A program made the translations under genes and the position numbers. Below are positions 61,640-64,000 of a stretch of 64,000 bases of DNA, piece by piece. Under the pieces are notes generated by a model. That model did not search any database. It was not told the origin of the DNA and saw only the letters and a list, made by a program, of their open reading frames with translations. The DNA comes from Arion vulgaris (Eukaryota; Mollusca; Gastropoda; Stylommatophora; Arionidae): NCBI GenBank assembly GCA_020796225.1, contig CM036767.1:27375253-27439252 (forward strand), written 5' to 3'. Position 1 is the stretch's first letter, and each line of letters begins with the position of its first letter.

Positions 61640-64000
61640 CCCAAACCCCAAACCCCATTGCTCAGGAATTGTGGGGAATACTTAGGAAGAAACGCGGTAA
61701 CAACGGCGCTCAAAGCAAACACACAATAACAAAGCCGGCGGAAGTAGCACCAACACAGAACACAGCAATACGTAAAACACCAGAGTTTAGGATAGCAACG
61801 TGGAATATTAGTGGATTAGGAGATAAAACAACAGAGATAGTAGAATATATGATCCAGCATAAAATCACAATCATGGGAGTAGCTGACACTAGAAGAAAAG
61901 GACAGGGTATTAAGAAAATACATAAAGATTTCATATTTACATGGCGAGGAACACAACCAGGCGAAAACAACAAACATGGAGTCGGGTTCGTTATTGCCCC
62001 TACTGCAGCAAAATTTATATTAGAAATAGAGTTTAGTTTAGTTTAGTCGTCGGATCACCATCACTGCACGTCGAACAAATTAGTCCATAAGTGCTCCGAT
62101 CTCTCCCTCAGTATGTCCATCAGCTGTGGCGACTAACGACACCGGTTCTTTGTTGGTTTACAATTCTTCTTTGTCTGCCAGCATAGCGTTCTTGTCGAGC
62201 CACACCACACTTAACTTTGAGTTCTTGCAGTCTGGTTAGTGTTGTGGATGCACCGCTATTACGTGAATCATGTACACGCCTCTCTCCCTTAGGGAATTTA
62301 TAATATCAGCCTGGTCCATTGCTCGTCCGCTTTGGACAGCAGCCATACCTGCAAGCCTATCCGCACGTTCATTCCCTTTACACCTGCATGCCCTGGTACA
62401 AAAATAAAACTGATCTTTGTCAGCTTAGACCTCCCAGCGATTCTATCCAATGTCTCCTAGCCCATCCTGTTTCAATCTTCCTGAGCATACTCATTGAGTC
62501 ACTGAGAAAACATGCATGGATAAAAGTCTGTGATTCTAGCCAAATCATCGCTTGGTAACCGCCATGATTTCCATAGTGAGACTGCTTGTAGTCACGGCAA
62601 AACCACCACTGTCTTCCTTCACAACATCACCTCCGACCTGAGCAGTGAAAGCCCACGAGCTCCGCACATGTCGAATCACCGAACCATCCGTATAAATGAT
62701 TACATCATGCTCAGATGCGTCTCAGAAATTAATGCCTGAACCTCTGCCTCCACAACAAGTGGGTTGTGTTGCCTGCATTCTTTATCAAGTTCGATGCATA
62801 CAGAAAAGGATGTAGCGATTGCTCTTGGCACCGGTATCCATTCTTCACCGGGATCAATGTCTTCAAGTGTACACACCTGTTCAATACAGTCCTCGGCCTG
62901 ACCCATCCAAGATTATAAGAAATAGAGTATAAATCAGAAAGAATCATCCGTATCAGAACAGCGCAAGGTAAGAGGAAAGTAACTTACATACAGATTTATG
63001 CACCATGCAATGACTCATATAGTGAAGAAGAAAGAACCACATTTTTTGACGAATTAAGTGAAAACATTAGTGAAGTCAACAGCACTGACAGCTTATATAT
63101 TATGGGCGATTTTAACGGAAGAGTCGAGGCGAAGAACACCATGGGAGACACATCTAGGACCATTCAGCGACACAACAACGAAATGCAACAGCAACGGGGA
63201 ACACCTTCTTAATATATGTGCAGAACATGATCTATTTATCACCAATACATTTTACCAACATAGGAGAAGCCAGATATTAACCTGGTATAAATGGAATAAT
63301 ATTAATCAAGCATCACAGATCGACTTTATACTAGCAAAAAAAGAATGAAAGATGGAGAATACAAAACGCTAGAGCCATCCCAAATGCAATATTAGACTCT
63401 GATCATAGACCAGTGGTACTATTTCTACAAAAACCAATTAGAAAACAAGACAGGAGTACAACTCAACAAATTGAAATAATAGATATTGAAAAGTTAAATA
63501 ATAATGAAATTAGGAATCAAATTGAAGGAGCAGTTACATCAGCCTTGAACACCCTAGAAGGAGTAAGCAACATAACTAAAGAATGGCAAACCTTCAAAAC
63601 AAATATCATGGAAATAGTGAAAGAAAATTGTGGACTTAAAAAGTTAAATAAGCACAGAAAACACACAGCATGGTGGAATGCAGCAGTTAAAAGGTCTATA
63701 CAAGAAAAGAAAAAGTGTTTTCACAGGTGGCAAAAGTCAAAATTAGATGAAGACTACACCAAATACAGAACAGCAAGAATGTATAGTAAAAATAAAGTAA
63801 AGTCATCAAAATCAGAATCTTGGGCAAAATATGGAGAACATTTAGCTGAACTATGCACTAAGGCACCAAGAAAATTTTACAGAAGCATTAAGGCAATGAG
63901 GCTAAGAGAAGAACAATTCAATCTAGTCACCATTATAAATAACAAGTCTAGGAAACCTCTTACCAACAGCAAAGATATTAAAGACAGATGGAAAGAATAT
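61640..64000 (+). mobile_element. LINE-H 5' part, runs off the window
   Basis: From 61669: EFRIATWNISGLGDKTTEIV, ITIMGVADTRRKGQGIKK and HGVGFVIAPTAAKFI, an APE endonuclease. After an insertion (62033-62917) it continues with VTYIQIYAPCNDSYSEEE, SLYIMGDFNGRVEA, CAEHDLFITNTFY and QASQIDFILAK, then a lysine-rich linker to the window edge with frame breaks. The first in-frame region lacks a clear start. It is RTE-like and close to LINE-B/C style. The reverse transcriptase would lie beyond 64000. Confidence 0.85.
62033..62917 (-). mobile_element. LINE-E 3' end inserted in LINE-H
   Basis: Flanked by AGAAATAGAGT (62022-62032, 62918-62928). Minus strand from 62905: EDCIEQVCTLEDIDPGEEW, RNase H remnants, the terminal region GVARQERYAGRQRRIVNQQR, and a tail of about three CTAAA units at 62033-62046. 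Multiple stops. 885 bases, 5'-truncated. Confidence 0.88.

Overview
This is animal (metazoan) nuclear DNA, dominated by transposable elements. It holds one recognisable host gene, PIGQ (GPI1), on the minus strand from 58539 to 10986. PIGQ is a subunit of the ER enzyme that starts GPI-anchor synthesis. I place eight coding exons by protein similarity, splice sites and phase: 58539-57890, 56074-55934, 54235-54115, 48821-48695, 40098-39945, 36964-36772, 21935-21821 and 11153-10986. One short exon of roughly ten codons between the last two was not found. The roughly 2 kb coding sequence is spread over 47.5 kb, and nearly all recognisable intron content is repeats. The mix of RTE-like and RNase H-bearing LINEs, tRNA-headed SINEs, piggyBac elements and minisatellites suits an invertebrate, perhaps a lophotrochozoan such as a mollusc. 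That placement is a weak inference.

Layout: 1-6.77 kb is a noisy 26-bp satellite. From 7 to 10.5 kb lie a SINE, a LINE RNase H fragment and a degraded direct duplication, followed by the last PIGQ exon. The 14.8 kb and 10.7 kb introns (11-37 kb) carry two piggyBac elements (one nearly intact), a full-length-like LINE (12.8-16.1 kb), a 28-bp minisatellite split by a LINE, three-layer nesting at 23-25.5 kb, a 1-kb inverted repeat around 25.8-29.5 kb, a GC-rich repeat at 30.5-31.7 kb, a TTAA element beside its own empty site, and a second long LINE (33.4-36.65 kb). From 38 to 54 kb there are a 657-bp palindromic TTAA element, a fold-back element inside a LINE reverse transcriptase, and many 5'-truncated LINEs and SINEs, several with clear target-site duplications. 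From 54 to 64 kb are the first three PIGQ exons, a SINE-LINE chimera, a 33-bp minisatellite split by a LINE, and an incomplete LINE running off the right edge with another LINE inserted in it.

The repeats form recurring families that I label locally. LINE-A has a C-terminal zinc finger; LINE-B is RTE-like; LINE-C has an (ATT)n tail; LINE-D a (GAT)n tail; LINE-E has RNase H and pentamer-type tails; LINE-F/G a (GAA)n tail; LINE-H is at the right edge. SINEs are S1, S2, T and U, and D is an inverted-repeat family. These names are not database names and clade assignments are tentative. I found no CRISPR array, operon, tRNA/rRNA gene or defence system. The novelty here lies in element structure and nesting, plus several duplications that may be assembly artefacts.
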